A DNA stretch of 17,595 bases from Hyphomonadaceae bacterium. GTDB lineage: Bacteria > Pseudomonadota > Alphaproteobacteria > Caulobacterales > Aquidulcibacteraceae. The stretch is taken from positions 1 through 17,595 of the forward strand of contig JALOSP010000005.1 of assembly GCA_025458365.1 (NCBI GenBank). The letters are read 5' to 3'. A program made the position numbers and the translations under genes. Below the pieces are notes generated by a model. The model was not told the origin of the DNA, did not search any database, and saw only the letters and a list, made by a program, of their open reading frames with translations. Below, in pieces: positions 7,431 through 14,323 of this stretch (within the stretch, counting starts at the first letter, position 1; every line of letters starts with the position of its first letter).

Positions 7431-8465
7431 TTACTCCGCTGCAACCAGATGCGGGCTTGCTTGCATTTGCGATGCGGTGCCCAGCACCTCGTCCAGTGCC
7501 CGATCAATGCGGGCGGTCGAGCCAGTGTCATCGAGCACGTCACGGCGCAGCCGGTGGCGCAGCGCCATCGCCGCAACGCTGCGGATCTGGTCAGCGCCGA
7601 CGGCTGCGGCTCCATCCAGCGCCGCGCAGGCCCGTGCTGCACGCATCAGGGTGAGTTCGCCGCGCAATCCGTCGGCTCCCAGCGCCATGCAAAGCCTCGC
7701 CATGGTTTCCAGCGCCGCAGTCGGCACATCAACCGAATGCAGGGCCTTGCGTGCCTTGGTCAGCTGGCGGGCAATCGCCTTGTCACGCGCTTTCCAGCTG
7801 GCCACGAAACCGGCAGCATCGTGATCATAGGCATCGCAACGCCGGATCACCTCGACCCGCTGGGCAAGGTCAGTCGGGGTACGGACGTCTACCGACAGGC
7901 CGAACCGGTCCAGCAATTGCGGGCGCAGATCGCCTTCTTCGGGGTTGCCAGAGCCGATCAGCACGAAGCGCGCCGGGTGGCGGATGCTCAAGCCTTCACG
8001 CTCGACAATATTCTCGCCACTGGCCGCCACATCGATCAGAAGATCGACCAGATGGTCCTCCAGCAGATTGACCTCGTCGATATAGAGAAAGCCGCGATTG
8101 GCGCGGGCGAGCAGACCCGGCTCGAACGCCTTTTCGCCCTTGGTCAGCGCCTTTTCGATATCGAGCGCACCGACCACACGGTCTTCGGTGGCGCCCAGTG
8201 GCAGATCCACCACCGGAACCGGCACTGTGGCGGTGGCGGACCTGCCATCCAGCTCTGCCGGGTCGCGATTATAGGGGTCACCGGCCACCACCTTGATCGG
8301 CGGCAAAAGCCCCGCAAGCCCGCGCACGGCGGTGGACTTGCCAGTGCCGCGATCACCGAACACCATCACACCGCCGACCTTGGGATCGGTGGCGGCGATC
8401 AGGATCGCCCGTTTCATGGCCTCCTGCCCGACGATGGCGGAGAATGGAAAAGCTGGGCGGGTCAT
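7431..8465 (-). CDS. bchI: Magnesium chelatase subunit I (AAA+ ATPase)
   Basis: A 344-residue AAA+ ATPase that forms the motor ring with BchD. Walker A GDRGTGKST is at residues 37-45, Walker B FLYIDE at 126-131, and the sensor/arginine-finger stretch GSGNPEEGDLRPQLLDRFG at 171-189, all canonical. The ATG at 8463-8465 is chosen because BchI proteins start just before the FPFSAIVGQ segment. It begins two bases after the dxs stop codon, and no clear ribosome-binding site precedes it, so it is probably translated by coupling from dxs. The reading frame is open 18 codons further upstream, into dxs. It is followed at 11 bases by bchD. Confidence 0.96.
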   Translation of the reverse strand: MTRPAFPFSAIVGQEAMKRAILIAATDPKVGGVMVFGDRGTGKSTAVRGLAGLLPPIKVVAGDPYNRDPAELDGRSATATVPVPVVDLPLGATEDRVVGALDIEKALTKGEKAFEPGLLARANRGFLYIDEVNLLEDHLVDLLIDVAASGENIVEREGLSIRHPARFVLIGSGNPEEGDLRPQLLDRFGLSVDVRTPTDLAQRVEVIRRCDAYDHDAAGFVASWKARDKAIARQLTKARKALHSVDVPTAALETMARLCMALGADGLRGELTLMRAARACAALDGAAAVGADQIRSVAAMALRHRLRRDVLDDTGSTARIDRALDEVLGTASQMQASPHLVAAE

Positions 8466-8467
8466 GG

Positions 8468-10336
8468 TCACTGCACCGTGGAGAGGAATTCGAGTGAGCG
8501 GGCTTGCGACACCAGCCACGAGCGGCGGGCCGTGCGGCCCAGTGCCGACAGCACGGTCCGGGCGATATGGGTGCCGCTGAGTCCGGCTTCGGCAATCTGG
8601 GAGGCGGGCGTCGCGTGATTGAGGAACCGGTCAGGCATGTGCATGGTGCGGACCTTCAGGCCGCGATCCAGCATGCCAGAACGGGCCAGTGCATGCAGCA
8701 CGAAGGCGCCAAACCCGCCCATCGCGCCTTCTTCCACGGTTACCAGGATCTCGTGCTCGCGGGCGAGCCAGGCGATCAGTCTTTCATCGAGCGGCTTTGC
8801 AAAACGGGCGTCTGCCACGGTGGTGGAAACGCCGAAAGCCTCCAGCTGGTCTGCGGCATCCAGCGCTGAATCCAGCCGGTGGCCGAAGGACAGGATGGCC
8901 GCACTTGTGCCCTCGCGCAGCACCCGCCCCTGCCCCAGTTTCAAGACCGTGCCACGCTCAGGCAGATCGACCCCGACACCATTGCCGCGCGGATAGCGAA
9001 CCGCAGACGGCGCATCATCGATGGCCGCCGCGGTGGCCACCATATGCATCAGCTCGGCCTCGTCGGCTGCCGCCATCACGACCATGCCGGGCAGCGTGCC
9101 AAGATAGCTGATGTCAAACGCGCCACAATGCGTGGCCCCGTCAGCGGCCACCAGACCCGCCCGGTCCAGCATGAAGCGCACCGGCAGACCCTGCAGCGCC
9201 ACATCATGCACCACCTGATCATAGCCACGCTGCAGGAAGGTCGAATAGATCACGCAGAAGGGCTTGAGCCCACCTGCCGCCATGCCAGCCGCAAAAGTCA
9301 CCGCATGCTGTTCGGCGATGCCGACATCATACATCCGGCCCGGCAGAGCGGCAGCAAATTTGCCAAGCCCGGTGCCGGTGGGCATGCCGGCCGTGATCGC
9401 GACAATCGCCGGATCAGCCTGCGCTTCGCCGATCAGGCTGCGGGCAAACACGTCAGTGTAGCTGGGCGCTGCCGGGATCGGCTTGAACTGGCGCCCGCTG
9501 TTCACATCGAACGAGACCACACCATGCATGAACTCGCTATCGGCCTCGGCAGGGGCAAAGCCCTTGCCCTTCTGCGTGCGCACATGCAGCACGACCGGGC
9601 GGTTCACTTCCGCCTTGGCGGCCTTCAATGCGGCCAGCAGGGCATCCATGTCATGGCCGTCCACCGGCCCGTGATAGGCCAGCCCCAGGTCCTCGAAATG
9701 CCCGCCATCGCCGCCGTTGCGGCTTTCCAGCCAGCGGTCGAGCGCACCGACTGCCCCGGCAATCGACATCTGGTTGTCATTGATGATCACGATCAACCGC
9801 TTGGTGGTGTCGGCCGCCGAATTCAGTGCTTCCAACGCCATGCCGGACGGCAGCGAGCTGTCTCCGATCACCGCGATCACATGCCGGTGGTCCTCCCCGG
9901 CCCGGTCCCGTGCGACACAAAAGCCCAATGCCGCACTGATCGAGGTGGCCGCATGGGCAGCACCGAACGGATCATAGACACTCTCTGACCGCTTGGTGAA
10001 GCCGGACAGTCCGCCTTCCTGCCGGATCGTCGGCATGGCGGCGCGGCGCCCGGTCAGCATCTTGTGCGGATAGGCCTGATGGCCGACGTCCCAGATCAGG
10101 ATGTCATCGGGCGTGTCGAACACATGGTGCAGGGCCACCGTCAGTTCGACAACGCCGAGGCCGGATCCCAGATGGCCTCCGGTTTGTGATACGGTCTCGA
10201 TCATTTCGGCCCGCAACTCGCCTGCCAACGCGGCCAGATCGGATTCGGCGACAGCTTTCAGATCGCGCGGCGTTGCCGCCCGGTCGAGCAATGGCCGGGT
10301 CGTTTCAGTGGATGCAGGGGTGGCGGGCTTGTCCAA
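8468..10336 (-). CDS. dxs: 1-deoxy-D-xylulose-5-phosphate synthase, divergent
   Basis: A 622-residue ThDP enzyme condensing pyruvate and glyceraldehyde 3-phosphate, the first step of the MEP isoprenoid route. Landmarks: GGHLGSGLG with His 55, [11 protein letters not shown] (82-92), [10 protein letters not shown] with Glu 342, [10 protein letters not shown] (365-374) and [16 protein letters not shown] with His 403. Oddities: the cofactor motif reads GDSS (158-161) where GDGA or GDGS is usual, GHSSTS is AHAATS, and the segment between NDNQMSI and FEDLG is about 35 residues shorter than in E. coli Dxs. A C-terminal extension of about 20 residues is present. The start is TTG at 10334-10336, supported by GGAGG nine bases upstream. 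It heads the bchIDO operon, so a role in pigment isoprenoids is likely; full activity is not certain given the changes. Confidence 0.9.
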   Translation of the reverse strand: MDKPATPASTETTRPLLDRAATPRDLKAVAESDLAALAGELRAEMIETVSQTGGHLGSGLGVVELTVALHHVFDTPDDILIWDVGHQAYPHKMLTGRRAAMPTIRQEGGLSGFTKRSESVYDPFGAAHAATSISAALGFCVARDRAGEDHRHVIAVIGDSSLPSGMALEALNSAADTTKRLIVIINDNQMSIAGAVGALDRWLESRNGGDGGHFEDLGLAYHGPVDGHDMDALLAALKAAKAEVNRPVVLHVRTQKGKGFAPAEADSEFMHGVVSFDVNSGRQFKPIPAAPSYTDVFARSLIGEAQADPAIVAITAGMPTGTGLGKFAAALPGRMYDVGIAEQHAVTFAAGMAAGGLKPFCVIYSTFLQRGYDQVVHDVALQGLPVRFMLDRAGLVAADGATHCGAFDISYLGTLPGMVVMAAADEAELMHMVATAAAIDDAPSAVRYPRGNGVGVDLPERGTVLKLGQGRVLREGTSAAILSFGHRLDSALDAADQLEAFGVSTTVADARFAKPLDERLIAWLAREHEILVTVEEGAMGGFGAFVLHALARSGMLDRGLKVRTMHMPDRFLNHATPASQIAEAGLSGTHIARTVLSALGRTARRSWLVSQARSLEFLSTVQ

Positions 10337-10345
10337 GGGCAGACG

Positions 10346-10350
10346 CCTCC
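10346..10350 (-). promoter_or_regulatory. Strong ribosome-binding site supporting the TTG start of dxs
   Basis: GGAGG on the minus strand, nine bases before TTG at 10334-10336. No ATG or GTG with a comparable site gives a full-length Dxs, so the rare TTG start is well supported. Confidence 0.7.
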
Positions 10351-10358
10351 AGTCTGAA

Positions 10359-10370
10359 GTGTCCAGACAC
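10359..10370 (-). repeat. Perfect palindrome GTGTC-N2-GACAC just upstream of dxs
   Basis: A 12-base palindrome with two central bases, ending nine bases before the ribosome-binding site of dxs. An overlapping hairpin (GTCTG/CAGAC, 10352-10368) shares part of it. The position suits an operator or a structure affecting translation of the operon. It does not match the TGT-N12-ACA site of PpsR/CrtJ. A chance palindrome cannot be excluded. Confidence 0.3.
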
Positions 10371-10398
10371 GGTGGCGCAGCGGGCCGTCAGAACCAAT

Positions 10399-10418
10399 GG
10401 ACGCCATCGCGGCTGTCC
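10399..10418 (-). terminator. Possible weak stem-loop after the TPR gene
   Basis: It begins about 10 bases after the stop of the TPR gene: GGAC-A-GCC, loop GCGAT, GGC-GTCC, i.e. seven base pairs with one bulged A. Only ATTGGTT follows, without a real U-run, so it is at best an inefficient or Rho-assisted terminator between the TPR gene and dxs. If real, dxs would need its own promoter in the remaining 60 or so bases, where I see no convincing -35/-10 pair. Confidence 0.25.
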
Positions 10419-10427
10419 GTTCTTCGG

Positions 10428-11972
10428 TCATTTGAGTGGACGTGTCAGGGGCCGACGGTAACGCCTGGCTTCGTCCCGCCTCCCCAGCTGCCGCAGCGCG
10501 GTGCGCACACCATCGGTGGCATCGGCAAAGAAGCGGTCATCAACGCCGACCGCCTCTGCCCCGTCGTTCAGCAGGTCCTCGTAGCATTTGAGGTTTTCGA
10601 CAGGCGTCGACACGGGTTCGCGCGCCAGACAGAGGTTTGAGCGGGTCGCCAGACGCAGCGGGTGATCCACAGCGTAAGAACTGTCCATCCGCGCAAGCGT
10701 ATCGACCAGCATGGAAATCCCTTCCCGACGCTTGCCAGTATCGATCAGGTTCTGGGCCAGATTGTTGCGCATTGTCAGGGTCTGGAGACCAGATGGCCCA
10801 AAAATCGACTGGGTGATGGCCAGCGCCCGTTCCATATAAGGCAAAGCTTCGACCGCTCGCTCTTGAAGCTGTAATGACGCTGCAAGGTTGTTCAGGCTCG
10901 CGGCCAAGACCCTGCTCCCAGGCAGGGTCAATTCTCCGATCGCCACAGCACGCCGTGCACTCGCCTCTGCAGCTGCATAGTCCCCCTTTCCAAACAGCAC
11001 GTAAGTCAAGGAATTGAGCGGGCTGACCAGTTTTGTACTGTCCGGCCCTTCCAGCCGCTCGAGCTGTGCCAGTGCGGCCTGCACCTGCCGGATAGCTGTA
11101 CCATGATTGCCCACCATGCTTTCAGCGACGCCCGCCGCGAGCAGGATGGCCTGCAAGTCAGGTGAATCAGAGCGATAGATCCGCCGTGCAATGCGAGCAT
11201 TGGCGCGAGCAAGCGTCAGGCCTTGTTCGACACGCCCGCCTGCCAGCAGCATGGCGGCAAGGTCTGTGTTCAAGTCCAGGACACGCGCATCCTGTTCGCC
11301 CAGCCGCACTGCGGCGCGAGCGACCAGCGCAGACGCGACGTCCATGGGATTGTCTCCCGCTTCCCCAATGGTTTGATCGGCTTCATTCAATACCGAGAGT
11401 GCCGTCAGCGTCATCGACTCGATGAGCCAGGGCTGGTCGGCCAGATCAGCCTGGCCGCGATCAAGCGCGGATTGCAAACACGCTCGGGTGGCTGGCGAGA
11501 TCGCCTGCGTCGGCATGGGCAGGCATTGCTCGAACCCGGCGACAAGGCTGACCGGATGGCCGACGCCCAGCGAAAGCGTGGCGATCTGCTGGATCTGGCC
11601 AAGCGCATTGGCAGCCGGAACATGGCGTCCGGCCTCTCTGTATGCGTTACGAAGATCGATCAGGGCTGCCAGGCACCGCGTCTCCTGGCCGCGATTGCGC
11701 TCGATGCAACTTTTGGCATGATCCTCCAATTGCCCGGCCCGAACCTCCCAGAAGGCTTGGGATCGCGGTTCACGCAGATCAAACCGGTCAAACTGAAGGG
11801 TGCGTTCCATCGCCAGAGCAGCGCCTGCCACTGCTTCACTCAAGCGATCCGGGGCATCTTCGCGCGCGGAGTTGGGCTGGGCTGTGGCCAGCGGCCCGGC
11901 CACGACAGCCAGCAAGGCGACGGTTGCGCGAATCAGGGCCTTTGCGCCCGGTTTGCGAGATTCAACGTGCAT
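10428..11972 (-). CDS. Exported tetratricopeptide-repeat protein
   Basis: A 514-residue protein with a cleavable signal peptide: a basic n-region, a hydrophobic stretch LIRATVALLAVVAG and the cleavage motif ATA-QP near residue 31. The rest is helical. From about residue 225 to 440 there are TPR-type helix pairs at 41-42-residue spacing (SLTYVLFGKGDYAAAEASAR, then NLAASLQLQERAVEALPYME, then NLAQNLIDTGKRREGISMLV), the long-period form seen in kinesin-light-chain-like repeats. Several Cys (about 89, 100, 150, 165) could form disulfides in the periplasm. TPR proteins are binding scaffolds; the partner is unknown. The ATG at 11970-11972 has GGGAG six bases upstream. It lies 91 bases upstream of dxs on the same strand, so a link to the pigment operon is possible but not shown. 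Confidence 0.82.
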   Translation of the reverse strand: MHVESRKPGAKALIRATVALLAVVAGPLATAQPNSAREDAPDRLSEAVAGAALAMERTLQFDRFDLREPRSQAFWEVRAGQLEDHAKSCIERNRGQETRCLAALIDLRNAYREAGRHVPAANALGQIQQIATLSLGVGHPVSLVAGFEQCLPMPTQAISPATRACLQSALDRGQADLADQPWLIESMTLTALSVLNEADQTIGEAGDNPMDVASALVARAAVRLGEQDARVLDLNTDLAAMLLAGGRVEQGLTLARANARIARRIYRSDSPDLQAILLAAGVAESMVGNHGTAIRQVQAALAQLERLEGPDSTKLVSPLNSLTYVLFGKGDYAAAEASARRAVAIGELTLPGSRVLAASLNNLAASLQLQERAVEALPYMERALAITQSIFGPSGLQTLTMRNNLAQNLIDTGKRREGISMLVDTLARMDSSYAVDHPLRLATRSNLCLAREPVSTPVENLKCYEDLLNDGAEAVGVDDRFFADATDGVRTALRQLGRRDEARRYRRPLTRPLK

Positions 11973-12088
11973 GCCCAGCTCCCACCACCAACAGGCCGCA
12001 ACCTTTGGCACTCATCCGGGAAAAAGACAACATTCACTCTGATGCAATGCGCCGGGATCGCTTCGAACAGACACCCGAATCCCATGCC

Positions 12089-12622
12089 TCAGAACGGCTC
12101 CTCGTCATCATTGTCGAAGTCGAAATCCTCGTCGGGGCCGAAGAAATCAAAGCCTTCTTCCTGGGCGTCGGCCCACAGTGCTTCAAGCACTTCCAGCGCA
12201 TCCCCGGCCCGGTCGAGCGGCACGAACAAATGGTCATGGTGGAACCCGCTGACCGGATTGACCGGAATGCCTTCAGACGCCAGCACGCCGGTGACCGCCG
12301 CCATCAGGCCAACCGCCTCGAGCTGCGAATCCACATGCAGCGTGATCCGGTGGCACGGGAAAATCCCGCGCAGACCGGCCGCCCTGGCCCGGTCCTGCGT
12401 GGTGATGACGGTGATGCCTTCAGGCTCGCGATATTCCAGAACTGGTTCAAGCTCGGTCCGCATTGCCTCTGTCATGGCTTCGGCACGCACCTTGGCAAAC
12501 ACATAGACTTCAGCACCCATCGACGGCGACAGGCCCTTCAGCAGGCTGTTGAGATCCTGCGCCTGATCGGCGGTGGCGGCCTTCGGGCCGGGGAACTGGA
12601 TGACCTTGTCCATGGTTGTCAT
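12089..12622 (-). CDS. ACT-domain protein (DUF2241/ACT_3-like) with acidic tail
   Basis: A 177-residue cytoplasmic protein. Residues about 25-95 match the ACT_3 (DUF2241) pattern and about 95-150 a second ACT-like unit ending in PVSGFHHDHLFVPLDRA, typical of this family. ACT domains usually bind amino acids or other small ligands; no catalytic domain is attached, so a sensing or binding role is inferred. The last 23 residues (155-177) are almost entirely Asp, Glu, Phe and Gly, an unusual acidic-aromatic tail. The ATG at 12620-12622 has GAGG eight bases upstream; a second ATG three codons later is possible. It is divergent from the photolyase-family gene, with a shared upstream region of 147 bases. 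The 116-base gap to the TPR gene holds no clear terminator. Confidence 0.82.
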   Translation of the reverse strand: MTTMDKVIQFPGPKAATADQAQDLNSLLKGLSPSMGAEVYVFAKVRAEAMTEAMRTELEPVLEYREPEGITVITTQDRARAAGLRGIFPCHRITLHVDSQLEAVGLMAAVTGVLASEGIPVNPVSGFHHDHLFVPLDRAGDALEVLEALWADAQEEGFDFFGPDEDFDFDNDDEEPF

Positions 12623-12769
12623 TCTGACAGCCTCGCACGCGCATGCAACGGGATGTCCCAGCGATCACCCCAGCCTTCACCATAGAGAGACTCGCGGCGA
12701 TGCAAGATCGCAATGCAGAACCATGTCCGGGTGCTTGGCAGGTGACGCCGGGAGCCTAACTGAAGCGGT
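12623..12769. promoter_or_regulatory. Divergent intergenic region between the ACT gene and the first photolyase-family gene
   Basis: It must hold the promoters for both directions because the flanking genes diverge. The best plus-strand candidate is TTGGCA (12735-12740), 16 bases, TAACTG (12757-12762), a poor match that would put transcription start almost on the GTG at 12770 (leaderless). No convincing alphaproteobacterial ECF-type or general-stress promoter was recognised. Confidence 0.4.
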
Positions 12770-14323
12770 GTGACGGGCCCGAAACCTCAAATCGTCTGGT
12801 TCAAACGCGACCTGCGCCTGGCAGACCATGCGCCCCTGGTGCAGGCGGCCGCCCTTGGGCCCGTGGTCGCGATCCATGTGGTGGAGCCGGAGCTGTGGCG
12901 CCAACCGGATGCGTCCGGGCGGCAGTGGGCGTTTGTGGCCGAAACACTGGCCGAACTCAGCAGTGCGATTGACGCCATTGGAGGCCAGTTGCTGGTGCGG
13001 GTCGGCGATGCCGTGGCCGTGCTGTCGGCTCTGGTGGAGGAAACCGGGGCCGACGCGATCTGGAGCCATGAGGAGACCGGCAATAGCTGGACCTACCAGC
13101 GCGATCTGGCGGTGCAGGCCTGGGCGGGTGGCGCTGGCGTCGCCTGGCATGAGATGCCTCAGACCGGGGTGATCCGGCGCATCCGGACGCGGGTGGGCTG
13201 GGCCAGGGCCTGGGATCGCCGCATGGCAGAACCGGTTCTCGACGCGCCATTGCGGTTGCACATGGTGACAGGCCAGCTCGCAAGCCACCCTCTCCCCACG
13301 GGCCACGCCCTTGGGCTGGCTGACGACCCTTGTCCCGGTCGTCAACCGGGCGGGCGGCGCGCCGGGCTGGAGCGGCTGGAGAGCTTCCTGATCCAGCGCG
13401 GGCGGACCTATCGTACAGCCATGTCCAGCCCACTGGGCGGGGAGACCGCCTGTTCGCGCATCTCTCCCTATCTGGCGCATGGCGCGATCAGCCTGCGCGA
13501 GGTGAACCACCGGCTGAAATCCGCACAGATGCAGGCGCCAGACCGGGTGTGGGCAGGTTCACTGTCCTCATTTGATGCCCGGCTGCACTGGCACTGCCAC
13601 TTCATGCAGAAGCTGGAAGATGAACCGGCGCTGGAATGGCGCGAACTGCACAGCGCCTGCCGGGGCCTGCGCCCGATACCGGGTGATCCGGCCCGCCTCG
13701 CCGCCTGGGCCAGCGGCACCACGGGCTGGCCATTTGTCGATGCCTGCATGCGCAGCCTGATCGCCACCGGCTGGCTGAACTTCCGGATGCGGGCGATGGT
13801 GATGGCAGTCGCCAGCTATCATCTCTGGCTGCCGTGGCAGGAAACCGGTCAGGTGCTGGCGCGTCTGTTCACCGACTATGAGGCGGGCATCCACTGGCCA
13901 CAGGTGCAGATGCAATCGGGGGTCACCGGGATCAATACGGTGCGGATCTACAATCCGGTCAAGCAAGGCCATGATCAGGACCCGGACGGTGCATTCGTGC
14001 GGCGCTGGCTGCCGGAGCTGGCAGCCGTGCCCGATGCCTTCATTCAGGAACCATGGCTCTGGCCGGGGGCGGGCACGCTTGCCTATCCGCCACCGATCAC
14101 CGACCATCTGGCCGCTGCCCGCGCCGCGCGCGATGCGGTTTGGGGCCTTCGCAAGACAGGCGCCTTCGCATCCGAAGCGCGCACCATCCAGAACCAGCAC
14201 GGCAGCCGCAAGAGCGGGGTCCGTGGTGGCCAGAACAGGGCCAGGGCGCCGCGCAAGCTGGCTGCCGGGGTCGATGCGCAGCTTGACCTCTTTGCCGCGA
14301 CCTTCAGCCCAGATGGGCAATGA
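12770..14323 (+). CDS. Photolyase/cryptochrome-family flavoprotein, divergent class
   Basis: A 517-residue photolyase/cryptochrome-family protein. Residues 5-130 form the N-terminal alpha/beta domain (QIVWFKRDLRLADHAPL at the start). The FAD-binding helical domain covers about 200-430, with SRISPYLAHGAISLREV (229-245), TGWPFVDACMRSLIATGWLN (318-337) and VRIYNPVKQGHDQDPDG (391-407). Where CPD photolyases have D-G-D-x-A-x-N-x-G-x-W-Q-W, this protein has YEAGIHWPQVQMQSG (370-384), so the flavin pocket differs. It may be a photolyase for CPD or 6-4 lesions or a photoreceptor; I cannot tell. The basic tail ends in QLDLF (504-508), a sliding-clamp-binding-type motif. The GTG start is supported by homology; the nearest GGAG is 15 bases upstream. 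The 3' end overlaps the next gene by 20 bases. Confidence 0.9.
   Translation: MTGPKPQIVWFKRDLRLADHAPLVQAAALGPVVAIHVVEPELWRQPDASGRQWAFVAETLAELSSAIDAIGGQLLVRVGDAVAVLSALVEETGADAIWSHEETGNSWTYQRDLAVQAWAGGAGVAWHEMPQTGVIRRIRTRVGWARAWDRRMAEPVLDAPLRLHMVTGQLASHPLPTGHALGLADDPCPGRQPGGRRAGLERLESFLIQRGRTYRTAMSSPLGGETACSRISPYLAHGAISLREVNHRLKSAQMQAPDRVWAGSLSSFDARLHWHCHFMQKLEDEPALEWRELHSACRGLRPIPGDPARLAAWASGTTGWPFVDACMRSLIATGWLNFRMRAMVMAVASYHLWLPWQETGQVLARLFTDYEAGIHWPQVQMQSGVTGINTVRIYNPVKQGHDQDPDGAFVRRWLPELAAVPDAFIQEPWLWPGAGTLAYPPPITDHLAAARAARDAVWGLRKTGAFASEARTIQNQHGSRKSGVRGGQNRARAPRKLAAGVDAQLDLFAATFSPDGQ

Noticed and set aside
7389..8618. 409-codon plus-strand open frame across bchI and bchD
   Set aside because: Antisense to well-supported Mg-chelatase genes; the translation has no recognisable domain.
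8879..9988. 369-codon plus-strand open frame within dxs
   Set aside because: Antisense to dxs, whose catalytic motifs are clear; no homology recognised.
10337..10427. PpsR/CrtJ-type TGT-N12-ACA site upstream of dxs
   Set aside because: Each TGT in the spacer was checked at the right distance and no ACA was found; the other main spacers (11973-12088, 12623-12769, 16329-16389) also lack one.
11973..12088. Possible terminator or promoter between the ACT and TPR genes, including a T5 run (minus strand) at 12021-12025
   Set aside because: The T-run is not preceded by a stable stem and no good -35/-10 pair could be aligned; left as an unremarkable spacer.
11223..12506. 427-codon plus-strand open frame with a Ser/Lys-rich stretch
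   Set aside because: Antisense to the TPR and ACT genes; the Ser/Lys stretch is the complement of the acidic-tail codons.
12677..13510. Long open frame on the minus strand (277 codons) opposite the first photolyase-family gene
   Set aside because: It lies antisense to a clear photolyase with strong motifs, its translation is low-complexity (rich in Pro, Arg, Gln, His) and matches no family; antisense open frames are common at this G+C.
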